Below the pieces are notes generated by a model that saw only the letters and a program-made list of their open reading frames with translations, was not told the DNA's origin and did not search any database. Source: Adhaeribacter pallidiroseus (GTDB lineage Bacteria > Bacteroidota > Bacteroidia > Cytophagales > Hymenobacteraceae). Taken from it: 64,000 bases of DNA. Positions 58,501 to 64,000 of the stretch are shown here, piece after piece (the stretch's first letter is position 1; each line of letters starts with the position of its first letter). The translations under genes were made by a program, and so were the position numbers. The DNA lies in the NCBI RefSeq assembly GCF_003340495.1, contig NZ_QASA01000001.1, positions 3,038,001 through 3,102,000 of the forward strand, given 5' to 3'.

Positions 58501-59917
58501 AGTCCAAATCATCAAGAACTGTACTTCCTTCTAAGGCTACGTCAAAAAGTCTACTATTGGCGGCTGAATGAAAATTCTCCACCATGTGAAGTTTTACAAT
58601 GTATTTACCTGTGGCAATCGGAATTTTATATCCAATATTAACACCAAAACGCCGCTCATAATACAATTCCGGAACGGACACACCCGTCATGCTGTAGTTA
58701 GTAGCACTAACTTCACCGGGTATTAAGGCATAGTAGGTGTCAGCACTATAAACATCGCCAGAAACGCTGCGCTGGATACCGCCAGCATTTATTCGGTAGG
58801 GGGCAGTTACTAACGGCAGCAGAATGGCTTCTCGGCTAACAGAAAAATTATCGAAGGTAAAAGTAGGCGGAACGGCAGGAGCAGTAATGGTTGCATTCCG
58901 GTAAGTACTATAAATTCCACCATAGGTAGCCTTACCGGCAAACTCCATGCTGGCAATATTTATGTACGAAGGATTAGTAGTAGTGGTATAGCGCGCTCCT
59001 GCATTCAGATAGGTGACCCCATCCGTAGAATAAAAACCTTCTAATTTACCATTCAGTAAATCTACAACCATCCGGAGCCGAACAGTTTGCGTGTTTAATC
59101 CGGATATAACAGTAGTCACCCGCAAATCCGGGTTCGTTAAATCAGAGCTTGCTGCGGTATTGGAAACATCTGCGACTTCCCGCCGCATTTCTATTTTGTT
59201 TCCGGTAATTGACAATTTAAAATAATTTTTGTCATTTAATCCGAACCACAAACCTCCTTGTTCTGAGTTTGCCCCATTGTAAGGATTAATCAGCGTTGTT
59301 TCTAAGGTAAGCTTGCCCATTGCGGGGATAGCTACTCCCAAAGCGTTAATTTGATTATTGTTGGTATTAAAAGCAATCCCTTTATTGGAAACAATACTCA
59401 ATTTGCCATCCGCAACGGTTAACTTGGAAGGCTCATAACTTGGCCGGCTAGGATCAGTAGCCGTACCATCAGCAATACTACGGGTGCCGGAATAAGGATC
59501 AACCATTGTAAATCCCGTTCCAGCTACCCCGGTTTTATCGGCTAAGCCTCCTTCTGTACCATCAAAAGTCAGGTTAAAAGGTAAAGCCACTTCATTAGCC
59601 AGTGCTGCTTCCTGACCATATAAAGGTATTAAATTGTTGTTCCTGCTCCGTTTCCGGACCGGCTTAACCTGAAGCTTGGAATCTTTTTCTGCCTGTTTTA
59701 AAGCAACAGGTAAAATCTCAGCGGAAGGTACCGTTAAGTTCCACAATTTATTATTCGTGAAAGCTTGCTGGATGTTCCAGGCTAGAATACTAATATCCCG
59801 GGTATATTCGAGGGCATAAACTTGCCAACTCAAAAATAATCCCAGGATAGTCATTAGTGGCCAAGACCGAGCAAATACGCGCGGGGGACCAAAAAGAGAT
59901 TTGCGGTTTTTCTCCAT
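43568..59917 (-). CDS. 5,449-residue multidomain T9SS adhesin-like protein (malectin/cadherin/Ig/propeller)
   Basis: Predicted exported surface protein (signal region residues about 15-36, SWPLMTILGLFLSWQVYA). Rough order: LamG/DUF1349-like domain (110-370); malectin (370-519); three cadherin+Ig pairs (520-1125, starting xxPVFASSxYxFxxD); two further LamG-like domains (1127-1380, 1590-1840) with Ig units between; BACON-like (1850-1945); malectin-like (1950-2130); SbsA/Big_5 Ig (2245-2360); sorbosone-dehydrogenase-like propeller (2370-2825); choice-of-anchor-D domains alternating with three 'NEP' modules (2945-3140, 3362-3545, 4048-4242); malectin (4358-4515); SprB-like repeats (4520-4675); three malectin domains separated by Ig units (4680-5330); T9SS sorting domain (VYPNPNPGDQTNVEGSNF ... 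LSSGVYMITAI ... RLVVR). Malectins suggest glycan binding. Positions are estimates. Confidence 0.87.
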   Translation of the reverse strand: MEKNRKSLFGPPRVFARSWPLMTILGLFLSWQVYALEYTRDISILAWNIQQAFTNNKLWNLTVPSAEILPVALKQAEKDSKLQVKPVRKRSRNNNLIPLYGQEAALANEVALPFNLTFDGTEGGLADKTGVAGTGFTMVDPYSGTRSIADGTATDPSRPSYEPSKLTVADGKLSIVSNKGIAFNTNNNQINALGVAIPAMGKLTLETTLINPYNGANSEQGGLWFGLNDKNYFKLSITGNKIEMRREVADVSNTAASSDLTNPDLRVTTVISGLNTQTVRLRMVVDLLNGKLEGFYSTDGVTYLNAGARYTTTTNPSYINIASMEFAGKATYGGIYSTYRNATITAPAVPPTFTFDNFSVSREAILLPLVTAPYRINAGGIQRSVSGDVYSADTYYALIPGEVSATNYSMTGVSVPELYYERRFGVNIGYKIPIATGKYIVKLHMVENFHSAANSRLFDVALEGSTVLDDLDLYVAGGNKNKVVVTRSFDVEITDDALNIDFAASKDKAIINAIEILPAIVNTAPVFASSSYTFSKDENASIGTEIGTVSATDGENNTLTYTFTAGNEAGKFAINAGSGLITVAGALDYAVASTYTLTVQATDNGNPVQAATAQVTISVNDVVPANNAPVVANVISSKIATVGTAFTFEVPAATFSDLDNDPLALTATLANGDALPTWLSFNGSIFSGTPESAANYAIKVTANDGNASISTVFNLSVEAAAPINQAPVFASSAYTFNQDKSAPVNAIIGSVKATDAVDQTIVYSINAGNEAAKFAIDAVSGEIKLIAGLQDASTTAYNLTVQAIDNGSPILSATTQVTINITEQVPGNTVPVVANLISNKTGIVGTAFSFKVPANTFTDSNNDALTLTATLTNGNPLPTWLNFDGSNFSGIPESATTYSIKVTANDGQASVTTEFNLTVEAVVPVNQTPVFASSAYSFSKDENASVGVEIGTVSATDAENNAIAYSITAGNEAGKFAINPGSGVITLVSALDYAVASSYTLTVQATDNGTPVQSATTQVSISVNDLVPANTVPVVAHVISAKTITVGSAFSFEIPATAFSDADNDPLTLTATLANGSALPTWLNFNGSLFSGTPVSASNYSIKLIASDGKASVSTVFNLSIEATPVAGCPPNSTLPCNQLAVVLPFSITFNGAEGGLVDKDGKGTGFTMADAFTGTRVIADGVASSEIRGYEPSKLSIANGKLAIATNKGISIVGNNNQINGLGVEFSTGTNHFMIETTLVNPFRGSNDEQGGLWYGLNDKSFVRLAINNNRVVLRKELNDQSPITADLTDPSRRNTSAISNLDKEIVRLRLVVDPTANTVEGFYSVNGTTYINVGEGYPEKGLSIAGMGLTGNKVYAGIFGTLRNGTSPVTYNFENFSIAPQTTPTNEAPVVATVISDKTTTTGSIFNFAVPANTFSDADNNPLTLIATLTNGNVLPAWLSFNATTNTFNGTPVSTAIYPIKVTASDGQATVSTEFTLTVQAANEAPRVVSAPETQTITAGQPFSFLTGSFSDPNAGDVLTYSASLANNSDLPTWLQFDANTQTFSGTAPVIATSIVVRITATDKALAAANASFTINVEAAPVVVPCSPISTLPCEQINVPLPFVLNFDGTEGGLIDKNSAQTGFTMVEAYSGTRLAVDGTSSTAVTGYEPSRLTVANGRLSVQTNKGISFLANNNQVNTLGVGVLANGKLTLETTIVNPFNGSNSEQAGLWLGLNDKTFVKLDVSGNKIEMRRELNDVSSTDATNNGLNNPDQRILLTAISGLNSQTVRLRLVVDLVNNKLEGFYSTDGITYLNVGARYATPSLDIANLTLAGKVAYAGIFATYRNAANPVTFTFENFALTKENATGKMLAFAPNALDFTAIQGQAVATKLAVLAASEGSPAVTFTSTPASWLTLPAATLGNVAFGANNFSSTLAPGIYEATVTATAQGYEPATLLINLTINSPVAAQEIKVNFQDPVTVPPTGWIKDYGQPFGLKTGTNQGTNLEYGWRRRSDGSLLDLSVGGTTPGNGRKRTTPADVLQATLMHMQANTIDGTFNGTKIEGYWEIKVPNGSYDVTVSAGDSDPGTVPESHTLNVEGVNAFSNFVPTGTAGTATRFKSAKVRVTVADGFLTINADGGINTKINSALITPISVAPYLIWSASDHSLVIERGTTETNKTFSLDLGNSADLDNLPIALTATYGAGATNWLSFDATHNSSEPNVTFDYTTAKALAVGTYTATITAAATGYTPASTLIQITVLAPGSNQPYVISSTPANGAVNVSVNTSSIAANSLYVPEVAGFKGGVDNSTLTVNTVKVLKISGTTTTEIQGVVQGTGGGDAISFSPAFALEPNTKYRFVITNQVKSHSGAAFLPYEATFTTGGTTAGTPNPVAAEFAPKQVIPGTVGKKYTCLTFGPDGKFYALRLDGVIERFNIDRTTGMLSGVVEIKSLTNKYGLRSSVGLTFAPNATATNLIAYVSHCSAGLTNAPEFDGNISRLSGPDLATEELILTKLPRSKADHLVNSIAFGPDGALYFNQGSLSSMGSYDGTWQRDESLLAATVLRLDLSKLSGLTLPLDVRTTANQALINNAPTDNIRLSDGTYNPYATNSPLTIYASGVRNAVDLVWHSNGQLYVPANGSAAGGNSPASIAGTRRPNGTFYNGPVVPATTGVKVQNDWLFRINPLKPVGYYGHPNPLRGEYVANRGYLDNPKYATTQGPDANYRGAAYNFELNKSPNGAIEYKSNAFGGALKGRILVCRFSGGSDIIVLEPGSMAKDPAVNSADSDDKIYDIIGAQTGSGTNGITGLSGFTNPLDITEDVETGNLYVIEYNWNNTAGKTAQIVLLKATAPSAQVGIASVSPSEIVDNDVVGGSAGKNHTITIANTGNSNLTVTGITLDGVDKAQFQVVGAPTPSVAAPVTVARGSAITFNVAFNPTTTGVKTASLLVSSTNNPVKEVKLNGLGTIGLSGTNEPSLQAVLDVHGINVNVGDDNRSTNIIHSTNFKAALLGEEVSIQAFQRATDGLVLIEPLSVFGPQDPSGIVTAFGWYTTGNANDKNELFTVDNSNYQTVDVQTAGSLSFDPGITSFGFYSRWPFFANRHLYSEDALNNFTGAVPHHVRVYPLKDAEGTVIENSYVIATEEHISGYDYQDIAVIVRNVKPFGQVVAKQLTFASPSLAFAFTPGTTTAPQTVILSASTGTPALTITKSASSNWLTLPTAALGSLTFSINEAGLLPGTYNATVTVSADGYTSATLPVSLTVNNPVSAATIAASSEELVFDGLKNTTVTKRLTITNTGTSALNLGNLAISGANASNFSVQAITVEGEPIGNSLAPEETKTLQVTFAPGNLSVVSTFNAALTINSNAVNTPALSVGLYAMSLNAYEGNNEPPLQTVVNTLGYNINVGWTGLAGGIQSTLKGEEVAVQFFEKAGDGAVTITPVARYSPNQELPFGYYTKTNNTPVRSSVGTLSGVFGQHNALYPQIVAGSDQFNPATAAFGIYVVGLENRISYTEDLLNAGAPAVHAVRTYPLKNRKGELVPNSYLVCFEDASNGDYQDYMFVLRNVVAAGTRKTLAFNTSTLNYTAPVNGTAAAKTITLEALNGTPTVITLTKSANSNWLILPTAAVGNLSFGINTAGLTAGVYTTTVTASASGFTNSVMTVNLRIGDASANAIKINFQVATTATATTPAGYAVDAGLLYNDTRGYGWINPTTKEPKDHTASMRERTSANADLRLKTLALMQGTAPQTPGAWELKVTNGQYNVTVGAGDNDFFDSNHRINVEGVTAINNFVPTAQVPHQIVTTTVTVTDGKLTIDANGGTNTKITFVIVDPATAESDFLPPMATVQLKGTLQATGVYRNQVIATVNATDAGGSNLAQVQYSLNNEPYKEYYAPILVNTPGSYTLRGKAIDGNKNETITNAITFTVVQPEPSNANMLVENLDKFPANDRLVASLIQTPWRRENEDGTFTPFNRNHDVVKMRISNKGTGALTINGLTLSNPTGWKVAKVNNVDYDPITAAPITVNAGSSVEVSVQFIAQFTSGRIRILNDTLQIATNDDLSPKKKIVLHGMWQARGEGSNEPHAQEIIRAFGFKSTVGFNTNDGTNTGNTLVLNTDEILSSFFTRADASKPVYVVQMGAYHGCCAATESFQYYTKGSTSNATVFTHHPLDGQSLLPLRNGTAGTIAEGNFNPTGSFGFKISGSYSDRTRNSEGKIGMRVWKAIDANGNIIPNAYIIGHDYIGNPDVTNYDYQDNVFYVSNIKPETGSLNYSELAATPSAVDFGSRQIGAALTRTVELKNLGQTYANGTTDPVVTIKSVEIVGANLNEFAVAAPAVTTLAPQATTNLTVTFRSNSQGIKNAALLVHYNNGLSPLRIPLYGIADDNCNLITAVKRIKGGADANVTINGKVWEADRTYRAGSVQLDRPAVTPIAGTDEDALYQTYLSAAADLGETRYSVPLANGNYMVRMHFVENFFTAEGSRVFGIKLENQTRQSNLDIFREAGYKAALVKDFVVNITDGKLDVTFNPSVNRVALAGMEVFAASANPNAVTLTQQTVVGAECGVANGSITFGVSNSTVGSYLYKLGPNGTYQTSPVFTNLTAGSFTFYVKENVSNGCETAKVFTIPERNNLAFIVNAPVMTCTAASGTATVSNITGGTGNYTITWSTTPAQTGATATNLQPGVYTVTVLDVSGCSRTQQVTVTREQNCPVASGIRINAAGGAFLASNNRQFIADQYFGGTNTVSSIASGDILNTTDDELYRNERSAAAFTYSIPVTNGPVNVVLHFAEIWFTGAAGRGPAGNGNRMFNVDVEGSRKLTNYDIFAKAGGGMRAVQETIPVTVTDGILNINFTTGTANQPTISAIEVLSVTPTNVAPVLAAIGNKTVNVNQALTFTATATDANANQTRAFSLVGQPTGATINASTGAFTWTPATAGTYTFTVRVTDNGTPAMMDDEQITVTVNNVVAGNGIRINAGGAAYLATNNRQFIADQYFGGTAGTSSIASGDILNTTDDVLYRTERSSAAFTYSIPVQNGQVNVVLHFAEIWFGVSGRGAGGVGSRQFNVDVEGSRKLTNYDVFAKAGGSLRAIQETIPVTITDGVLNINFTSGAANLPKVSAIEVLPITTTNVAPVLAAIGNKTVNVNQALTFTATATDANANQTRAFSLVGQPTGATINASTGAFTWTPATAGTYTFTVRVTDNGTPAMMDDEQITVTVNNVVAANAIRINAGGTAYLASGNRQFIADQYFGGMNRTFSIASGDILNTTDDVMYRNERSAASFNYNIPVSNGTYNVMLHFVEIYHTAAGRRQFNVDVEGSRKFTNYDVYAKAGGGMRLVQETIPVTITDGVLNINFMSGSVDMPTISAIEVLPQTTTRLATTVAGSVRESGVGELVTSVLTVYPNPNPGDQTNVEGSNFMANEEVTILLYDAQGSVIQKEKATTNADGDLRTNLVFTKRLSSGVYMITAISRSNKVSTRLVVR
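44424..44620 (-). repeat. Exact 197-bp intragenic repeat, copy 1
   Basis: Identical base for base to 45186-45382 at a constant 762-bp offset. It encodes the Ig-like unit between the C-terminal malectins (PVLAAIGNKTVNVNQALTF). Flanking malectin sequence diverges more. Confidence 0.75.
45186..45382 (-). repeat. Exact 197-bp intragenic repeat, copy 2
   Basis: Partner of 44424-44620; the 762-bp (254-codon) offset defines one malectin+Ig unit. Exact identity in a region free to drift at synonymous sites points to recent duplication or gene conversion. Confidence 0.75.
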
Positions 59918-60689
59918 TTAATTTAAAAAGTAATGTAAGTTGGTTAGGGTAGATTTTTTAATGATTGGGTTGGAATAAAATGTTACTAATAATTTAATTA
60001 TCTATATATATTTATTTTTTAATTAATTTGGATATGACTTTATAGCTGATTAATCCAAACAGCTATGATTTTTCAAATTTTAGTAATGCTGATTTATTAA
60101 AAGAACCCTCAGCAAAGGTCTTAATCAACTAGGCAACCGTTTTGTATAACTTTTTACTTGGGTTGTTATATTGTAGATTTATGCTGAATGGATTTACTTC
60201 TAAACTGTACTTACTTATATTAATTTTTTAAAAAATTTTTAAAATTTTAATCAAACTTGTTTATATCAATAATTTAAACTTCATAAACCTTTATTCGATT
60301 TTTCAGAAATACTCAGTTTTTAATAGCAATAAAATTCATAATCAAACAAAATTGATTCTTTTAACCTAAAAAAGTAAAACATTATGAAGGCTAAATACCA
60401 TTTCTGGTTGATTGTGTAAATATAATAAAAGGTTTATATATTAAACAAATGTTATATATTAATATTTAATATTATTTTTTTTGGCTTCCGTAATTAGTTA
60501 CCCGTTCTTTTAAATGTTGAGTATGCCTTTTATAATGCTTTAATCAGGACTGACTCTATTTTAAATTTAATTATTAGGCGAGCTTTTCTGGTATTTTAAA
60601 TTTTTAATGGTTTTAAAACTATATAGAACCATAGCAAGGCATTTGGAGTAAAGTTTACATCAATAAACAATAGTGTTATTTCTTATTCT
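59918..60689. other. 772-bp AT-rich divergent intergenic region
   Basis: Between the giant gene and the aldehyde dehydrogenase. It is rich in T/A runs and TTTAAA-centred tracts (60229-60250, 60595-60610) with short TATATATTAA repeats near 60430-60470. No RNA gene, ORF or clear -33/-7 pair recognised. Confidence 0.45.
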
Positions 60690-62054
60690 ATGGCTATCCA
60701 ATCGATTAATCCGGCTACAAAGGAAGTATTGAAAACTTTTAACCCACACTCACCCGCGGAATTAGAGACACTTTTAAAAAATGCCGACCATGTTTTTGAA
60801 AAATGGCGAGCTACCTTGTTTACAGAGCGGGCCGAGCTGATGCGGAAAGCAGCTCAAGAGTTGCGGGAGAATGTTTCGTATTATGCCGAAATAATAACTT
60901 TAGAGATGGGAAAACCCATCCGAGAAGCTAAAGCCGAAATAAATAAATGCGCTCTTTGCTGTGATTTCTATGCCGAAAACGCGGAAACCTACTTACAAAA
61001 CGAAGAAATCACTTCGGATGCTTCTATTAGCTACATTACCTACGAACCACTCGGAATTATTCTGGCCGTTATGCCTTGGAACTTTCCCTTTTGGCAAGTT
61101 TTCCGGTTTGCAGCCCCCAGCTTAATGGCCGGAAATGTTGGTTTGCTTAAACATGCCTCTAATGTTCCGCAATGCGCTTTGGCTATAGAAGATGTATTTC
61201 GAAAAGCTGGTTTTCCGGAAGGCGTATTTACCAGCACCCTACTCGAATCGGCCGCCGTGGAAAATTTAATAAAAGACGACCGCATTAAAGCAATTACCCT
61301 CACGGGGAGCGAAGGAGCAGGAGCAAGCGTAGCGGCCGTAGCGGGTAGTCAAATTAAAAAAACGGTGTTGGAGTTAGGTGGCAGTGATGCGTTTATAGTA
61401 CTAAGCGATGCTGATGTAGAAGAAACCGCAAAAATGGCGGCTAAAGCCCGCATGATTAATACCGGCCAAAGCTGCATTGCAGCGAAACGTTTTATTGTGG
61501 TCGAAGCCATTGCATCTCCTTTTACTGATCGCATGAAGTTCTACCTGGAACAGTTAAAGACTGGAAACACGCTGGAAGATAGCACTGATTATGGACCACT
61601 TGCCCGTCAGGATTTAGCCGTTAGCGTACAAAAGCAGGTGAATGAATCGGTGGCTAAAGGAGCGCGAATAATTTTAGCAGGTGGCCAACCTGATCCCCAG
61701 AGTGCCTATTTTCACCCCATGATGCTAACCGATATACCGCCGGACACTCCTGCGCACGATGAGGAAATATTTGGGCCAGTTGCCTGTATTTTTGTCGTGC
61801 AGGATGCTGCAGAAGCTATTCGGGTAGCAAACAATTGCCGCTACGGTTTAGGCGCGTCCATCTGGTCGAGTAACGTACCGGAAGCCCGGCGATTGGCCCG
61901 GCAAATTGAATCTGGGGCTGTATTTATCAACGGCATCGTGCAATCGCACCCCGCCCTACCTTTTGGTGGTATCAAGAAATCGGGTTATGGCCGGGAATTA
62001 TCTTATGTGGGTATCCGCGAGTTTGTGAATCAAAAAACCATTTGGGTAGCGTAA
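60690..62054 (+). CDS. NAD(P)-dependent aldehyde dehydrogenase, succinate-semialdehyde dehydrogenase type
   Basis: A 454-residue cytoplasmic enzyme oxidising succinate semialdehyde or a related aldehyde to the acid. Family motifs are in order: IITLEMGKPIREAKAEI, PWNFPFWQVFRFAAPSLMAGN (cofactor and oxyanion Asn), TGSEGAGASVAAVAG (NAD-binding loop), catalytic Glu in VLELGGSDAFIV, catalytic Cys in MINTGQSCIAAKR, EEIFGPVACIF and PFGGIKKSGYGRE. The short GabD/YneI-like size and GGSDAFIVLSDAD wording favour the succinate-semialdehyde branch, but substrate is not proven. Start at 60690 gives MAIQSINPATKEVL, the family N-terminus. It is monocistronic with a strong terminator. Confidence 0.9.
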   Translation: MAIQSINPATKEVLKTFNPHSPAELETLLKNADHVFEKWRATLFTERAELMRKAAQELRENVSYYAEIITLEMGKPIREAKAEINKCALCCDFYAENAETYLQNEEITSDASISYITYEPLGIILAVMPWNFPFWQVFRFAAPSLMAGNVGLLKHASNVPQCALAIEDVFRKAGFPEGVFTSTLLESAAVENLIKDDRIKAITLTGSEGAGASVAAVAGSQIKKTVLELGGSDAFIVLSDADVEETAKMAAKARMINTGQSCIAAKRFIVVEAIASPFTDRMKFYLEQLKTGNTLEDSTDYGPLARQDLAVSVQKQVNESVAKGARIILAGGQPDPQSAYFHPMMLTDIPPDTPAHDEEIFGPVACIFVVQDAAEAIRVANNCRYGLGASIWSSNVPEARRLARQIESGAVFINGIVQSHPALPFGGIKKSGYGRELSYVGIREFVNQKTIWVA

Positions 62055-62072
62055 TTTTTAAATTTAAAAATA

Positions 62073-62109
62073 AAAAAGCGGGATGAAAGCAACCTCCATC
62101 CCGCTTTTT
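62073..62109. terminator. Bidirectional terminator after the aldehyde dehydrogenase
   Basis: AAAAAGCGGGATG (62073-62085) pairs perfectly with CATCCCGCTTTTT (62097-62109), 11-nt loop, between convergent genes. Confidence 0.85.
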
Positions 62110-62123
62110 GAAAACAAGCTTTC

Positions 62124-64000
62124 TTACTGTTTTACAATTTTACTAAAGTTAACTTGGTTGCCTGTTTGTAAGCGGTAGATATACACTCCTTTCGCTAACG
62201 AAGAACCATTTAAAGGTACGGCATGTACCCCAGCGGATTGTTTCTCATCAACTAATACTTTTAACTGCTGACCTTGTAAAGAATAAAGAGCCAACTTTAC
62301 GGGTACCTCTTCGGCTAGCGTATACGAAATGGTAGTAAAGTCGGCAAAAGGGTTCGGATAGGCTATATGCTCTTTCACGGAGTTAACTGCTTTTTCCTGA
62401 TGGTTAGCAAAAGCACCCGCCGTTCCAGTTCTGGCAAGTAAAGGTTCCGGAGCCGCGGAGAGGTAACTAAGCGATAGATAATCCACGTTAGGACCACTTT
62501 GTCCTATGGCAGTTGCCCGGATTAAATGGGTACCCGGCGTAAGAAAAACCTTTGCGCCCCCAAAAAACGACCACAATTCCCAAGTGCCACTGGGAGTAAA
62601 TGAATGCGTGGCAACGCCTACTCCATCTACAGTAATATGCAAAGCTCGATTAGACTCGACACCTAACGAATAAACTAATCCTAAGCTGTATGAACCAGGG
62701 GTTTGAATTTTCACCGTCCATTCAATGTAATCACCGGAAGGATTGATAAAATCTACAAAACCAGCGCCGCTATACCCCATATGATTAATAGCAACCTGAG
62801 CTCCTTTTAAAGTAGCATATTCGGCTTCGTACCTAGCGGGGGCTGGTACCTCTACGGCAGCAATGAGATAATTGGAACGAGCACCCATTGCCGGAATGGC
62901 CATATTACCACCTATCTGAAAAGGTTCTGGATAGATATAAGGATCTTCAACTAATTTACTGTAAACATTTAAATAGCTGTTGGCCGGATCGTTGGTTTCA
63001 ATAATGTCACCGGTTTTTTTCCAGTCGCTGAGCCATGCTGGTAAACTAGTAGCTTTGGGATCATAAGCTACATAAACCACAACTGCTTTTTTCTTCAAAA
63101 ACATGGTAAGAAAAGTGCGGCTGGTATCTAATCTGTCTTCGGCCGCGGTTTGGATAAAAGAAGCTCCTTTTAAATAATCCGGTACCGACGTAATGGTATA
63201 AAGCTGATCGGCGTACGACTTCTCACCAACTTGTAACTTGGCAACCGTGTAAGAACGGTTACTGGCCGCTGCTACTTGCGTTATTATATCATCCGGGATA
63301 GGCTTCTCCCGCTCGGCTGGTTTTTCCATATCGGGTTTCCGGACTTCGATCCAATCCACGAAAAAGTCTTCGGGGCTGGTTTGGGTATCAATTTGCCAAC
63401 CAAAATAACTAAGCGTTTTGTACGTGTCATCGATGGCTTCCAAAACAGGTACGCTGGGGTAGCCTCTACCCCGGTCTAAGTAAACCTGTATCAGACCACT
63501 TTTATAACGGGCAATCTTAAAACGAGACCACCGGTTAGTTTCTAAATCTGGGTAAATGCTTACCTCATCTAAAACTTCCGGGTAAAAAATGTTATCGGTA
63601 GCTTTTGATAATGTTAACTGGCCTCCCGCGTACGGCGTGTAACTTAATACGTAAGCACTGTCGGTGCCATTGCCTAGAGTCTGGTCTTTTTGCCCAAAAA
63701 TAATCCGGAATTCGCGCTGGTAACTAGAAGTAAATCCCCGAGCAGGGGTTTCCAGGATATACGAAGTCGCGGAATAATTCCGAGACGTTATTAAAGCACC
63801 GTTACTGCCTTCAACAGCATTATAAGCATAGCCGGATTGAATAGACCAGCCATCAGCCTGACCCCAATCATTGCCCAATTCAGATCTATCAAAATCGTCT
63901 CTAAAAATTATGGGGTTGGTTTGCGCTGAAACCGTAGCAACCTGAATAGAAGTAAATAAGAATAAACAAACTCCTAATACTTTAGCTTTAAGTTTATGCT
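62124..64000 (-). CDS. Secreted CBM35-like T9SS protein, 5' end beyond the window
   Basis: The coding frame runs off the right edge. On the minus strand it reads HKLKAKVLGVCLFLFTSIQV then ATVSAQTNPIIFRDDFDRSE, an intact signal peptide whose start codon lies just outside; the TTG at 63878 is internal. Visible length is 624 residues. An N-terminal LamG/DUF1349-like domain (GWSIQSGYAYN ... FFVDWIEVRK, to about residue 235) is followed by a linker domain (YTVAKLQVGEKSYADQLYTI). Next is a CBM35/CBM6-like module (ARYEAEYATLKGAQV ... GFVDFINPSGDYIEW ... VDYLSLSY) that in this family binds sugars. The T9SS sorting domain is YPNPFADFTTISYTL ... LAKGVYIYRLQTGN ... KIVKQ. No catalytic domain recognised. 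Confidence 0.85.
   Translation of the reverse strand, partial: HKLKAKVLGVCLFLFTSIQVATVSAQTNPIIFRDDFDRSELGNDWGQADGWSIQSGYAYNAVEGSNGALITSRNYSATSYILETPARGFTSSYQREFRIIFGQKDQTLGNGTDSAYVLSYTPYAGGQLTLSKATDNIFYPEVLDEVSIYPDLETNRWSRFKIARYKSGLIQVYLDRGRGYPSVPVLEAIDDTYKTLSYFGWQIDTQTSPEDFFVDWIEVRKPDMEKPAEREKPIPDDIITQVAAASNRSYTVAKLQVGEKSYADQLYTITSVPDYLKGASFIQTAAEDRLDTSRTFLTMFLKKKAVVVYVAYDPKATSLPAWLSDWKKTGDIIETNDPANSYLNVYSKLVEDPYIYPEPFQIGGNMAIPAMGARSNYLIAAVEVPAPARYEAEYATLKGAQVAINHMGYSGAGFVDFINPSGDYIEWTVKIQTPGSYSLGLVYSLGVESNRALHITVDGVGVATHSFTPSGTWELWSFFGGAKVFLTPGTHLIRATAIGQSGPNVDYLSLSYLSAAPEPLLARTGTAGAFANHQEKAVNSVKEHIAYPNPFADFTTISYTLAEEVPVKLALYSLQGQQLKVLVDEKQSAGVHAVPLNGSSLAKGVYIYRLQTGNQVNFSKIVKQ

Noticed and set aside
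54663-58571. Series of plus-strand ORFs of 70-160 codons opposite the giant gene
   Set aside because: They recur at the spacing of cadherin/Ig and LamG-like repeats on the minus strand and are shadows of those repeats.
59918-60689. Possible RNA gene or origin in the AT-rich spacer
   Set aside because: Only low-complexity A/T repeats seen; no cloverleaf, DnaA-box cluster or conserved structure could be identified by eye.
63276-63878. TTG at 63878 as the start of the CBM35-like gene
   Set aside because: The frame continues upstream through a clear mature N-terminus and signal peptide to the window edge, so the true start lies outside.

Overview
This window looks like chromosomal DNA of a Bacteroidota bacterium, most likely Cytophagales/Hymenobacteraceae (Adhaeribacter-like; this placement is inference). 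The signs are several large secreted proteins ending in type IX secretion (T9SS) sorting domains, a TamB/TamL-type outer-membrane assembly pair, promoter elements of the Bacteroidota form (TTTG-N19-TAnnTTTG before sucD), and A/T tracts centred on TTTAAA in almost every spacer. No rRNA, tRNA, CRISPR array or intact insertion sequence was seen.

Layout. 0.3-2.2 kb: sucD and dps, with a palindromic element between them. 2.3-6.3 kb: two overlapping minus-strand genes for secreted surface proteins. 7.0-9.8 kb: a kelch/malectin T9SS protein broken by a one-base homopolymer frameshift. 10-17.6 kb: small lipoproteins and secreted proteins, corA, an amino-acid permease, a CmoA-type Cx-SAM synthase directly followed by a membrane ICMT/PEMT-like methyltransferase, and an LEA-like membrane-anchored protein. 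17.6-17.9 kb: a decayed manganese catalase. 18.4-26.2 kb: tamB and tamL (tamL is also split by a homopolymer frameshift). 26.2-29.9 kb: a minus-strand redox cluster (GMC oxidoreductase, gluconate-dehydrogenase subunit-3-like protein, Gfo/Idh/MocA dehydrogenase). 30.6-40.0 kb: two tandem paralogues of about 1,520 residues, each with 21 blade repeats arranged as 7 + Ig-like domain + 7 + 7, sharing a palindrome/promoter module at conserved spacing. 40.4-43.5 kb: a small lipoprotein, a GH37 trehalase and an LprI-like protein. 43.6-59.9 kb: one 16.3-kb gene for a 5,449-residue T9SS adhesin-like protein. 60.7-64 kb: an aldehyde dehydrogenase and a CBM35-like T9SS protein running off the right edge.

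Functionally, much of the DNA encodes cell-surface or secreted T9SS cargo with carbohydrate-binding (malectin, CBM35-like) or adhesive (cadherin, Ig, propeller) folds. It is interspersed with housekeeping metabolism, outer-membrane biogenesis and sugar oxidation or hydrolysis genes.

The most unusual signals are: heptamer-periodic 28-bp arrays in five intergenic places; the paired promoter palindromes; the 3 x 7 propeller design; a module of about 190 residues repeated three times in the giant protein that I do not recognise; a GC-rich foldable island at 30241-30302; and the CmoA/membrane methyltransferase pair.
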